A stretch of DNA of 7,051 nt. Source: Methylibium sp964622685 (lineage in GTDB: Bacteria; Pseudomonadota; Gammaproteobacteria; Burkholderiales; Burkholderiaceae_C). The position numbers and the translations under genes are program-made. A model generated the notes under the pieces. It saw only the letters and a program-made list of their open reading frames with translations, was not told where the DNA came from and did no database searches. Positions 6,281-7,051 of this stretch are shown here, piece by piece. Where the stretch lies: positions 1-7,051 of the forward strand of contig CAZUUU010000178.1 in assembly GCA_964622685.1 (NCBI GenBank), in the 5' to 3' direction. Position 1 is the first letter of the stretch. Every line of letters begins with the position of its first letter.

Positions 6281-7051
6281 GGGGGTGTGCCTGGGTGCAC
6301 GTCACCCGTCGGCGCCAGCCGCGTCGCCCACGCCACGAGCCAGTCGACTTCAGCGGGGCTGTAAAACGACGCCATGGCCTCGTAGTTCAGGAACAGGCTG
6401 CGCCCATCAAGGTTGACAGAACCGCAGAGGGCCAGCGTGCGGTCCACGATCACGACCTTTGCATGCAGCATGCGCGGCAGCAGGCGCACATCGGCGCCAG
6501 CGCGCACCAGGCACCTCAGCGCTCGCTCGCGCGCGATGTCGGCCAATCGATGGTTCGAACGCCGTGGAAGCAGCAGGGTCAGCCTCACTCCGCGCCGGCA
6601 GGCGATGCTCAACGCGTCGAGCAGGGCTTCGTCGGGGACGAAGTACGGCGTGGTGGCAATGATGCGCTCCTGAGCCCGATACACCGCGGCCAGCAGGAGC
6701 GCGTGCACGGTGTCGTCGGGCCCGTCCGGGCCGGTGGGAATCCACTGCACGAGCGGGCCGCCGGCGGCCACGCTCATCAGGCCGTCCGGAGACGGAGGCG
6801 CCTCGACCGCGCGACCACCTGAGCGCTGCCAGTCGCGGTCGAACTGCGTCTGCGCCACCGCCGCCACCGGCCCTTCGACCACGAAGCCCAGATCAATCCA
6901 TGCCTGCGCGTCCGGAGAGTCCAGGAAATACTCATCGGCCAGGTTCTGGCCACCGGCCCAGAGCTGCCGTCCGTCAGCCACGGCGAGCTTGCGATGGTTG
7001 CGCAGATTCGTCCGGCCGCGCAGCGGGTTGTGCAGCAGGGGCATGAACACC
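6281..7051 (-). CDS. cls: Cardiolipin synthase / phospholipase D-family protein, partial at both ends
   Basis: This membrane-associated enzyme probably makes cardiolipin by phosphatidyl transfer. About 256 residues are visible. HKD motif 1 is HRKLAVADG followed by GGQNLADEYF (nucleotides 6996 downward). HKD motif 2 is HAKVVIVD followed by GSVNLDGRS (from 6465 downward). The motif histidines are 177 residues apart, close to the roughly 180 of E. coli ClsA. Between them, QWIPTGPDGPDD and IATTPYFVPDEALLDAL match the ClsA pattern. The N-terminal half, with any membrane anchors, lies beyond the right edge. The 3' end is cut by the N run; reading on through the Ns gives about 40 residues antisense to the dgkA flank that do not look like a Cls C-terminus, so I end the feature at the gap. 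The gene is convergent with dgkA. ClsA-like is more likely than ClsB or ClsC, but the missing N-terminus leaves this open. Confidence 0.88.

Overview
The window is G+C-rich DNA (about two thirds G+C by eye) with strong third-position G/C bias and tightly packed genes. Together with the gene families present, this suggests a Gram-negative, probably betaproteobacterial (Burkholderiales-like) chromosome. That placement is inferred from style and content, not from a database match. The theme is the cell envelope: polysaccharide export, lipid A modification and phospholipid metabolism.

Left part (1-2284, minus strand): a small DUF1488-like gene is followed 41 bp later by a long exported protein. 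The latter has a polysaccharide-export (Poly_export/SLBB, Wza-like) architecture and runs off the left edge. The 287-bp divergent intergenic region (2285-2571) carries a clear PmrA-box-like element, TTTAAG-N5-CTTAAG, at 2469-2485.

Middle part (2572-6194, plus strand): first comes a predicted 8-stranded outer-membrane beta-barrel protein of unknown function. After a 217-bp spacer containing a perfect hairpin there are three overlapping genes: an EptA-type phosphoethanolamine transferase, a PAP2-family membrane phosphatase and diacylglycerol kinase DgkA. EptA takes phosphoethanolamine from phosphatidylethanolamine and leaves diacylglycerol, which DgkA can turn back into phosphatidic acid. The PAP2 enzyme probably acts on a lipid phosphate or pyrophosphate in the same membrane. 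With the PmrA-box-like site upstream, the block reads as a lipid A remodelling and lipid-recycling module, of the kind linked to polymyxin or metal stress.

Right part (6195-7051): after dgkA there is a short untranslated stretch, then a run of ten Ns (6271-6280) marking an assembly gap. Beyond it, on the minus strand and convergent with dgkA, lies a cardiolipin-synthase-type phospholipase D protein with both HKD motifs. It is incomplete at both ends. The gap probably hides more than ten bases, because the C-terminus expected for this family is missing.

No RNA gene, CRISPR array, insertion sequence or integrase was seen. The most interesting items are the PmrA-box-like element in front of an unassigned outer-membrane protein and the eptA block, the variant PAP2 motifs, and an 8-C tract at the start of the PAP2 gene.
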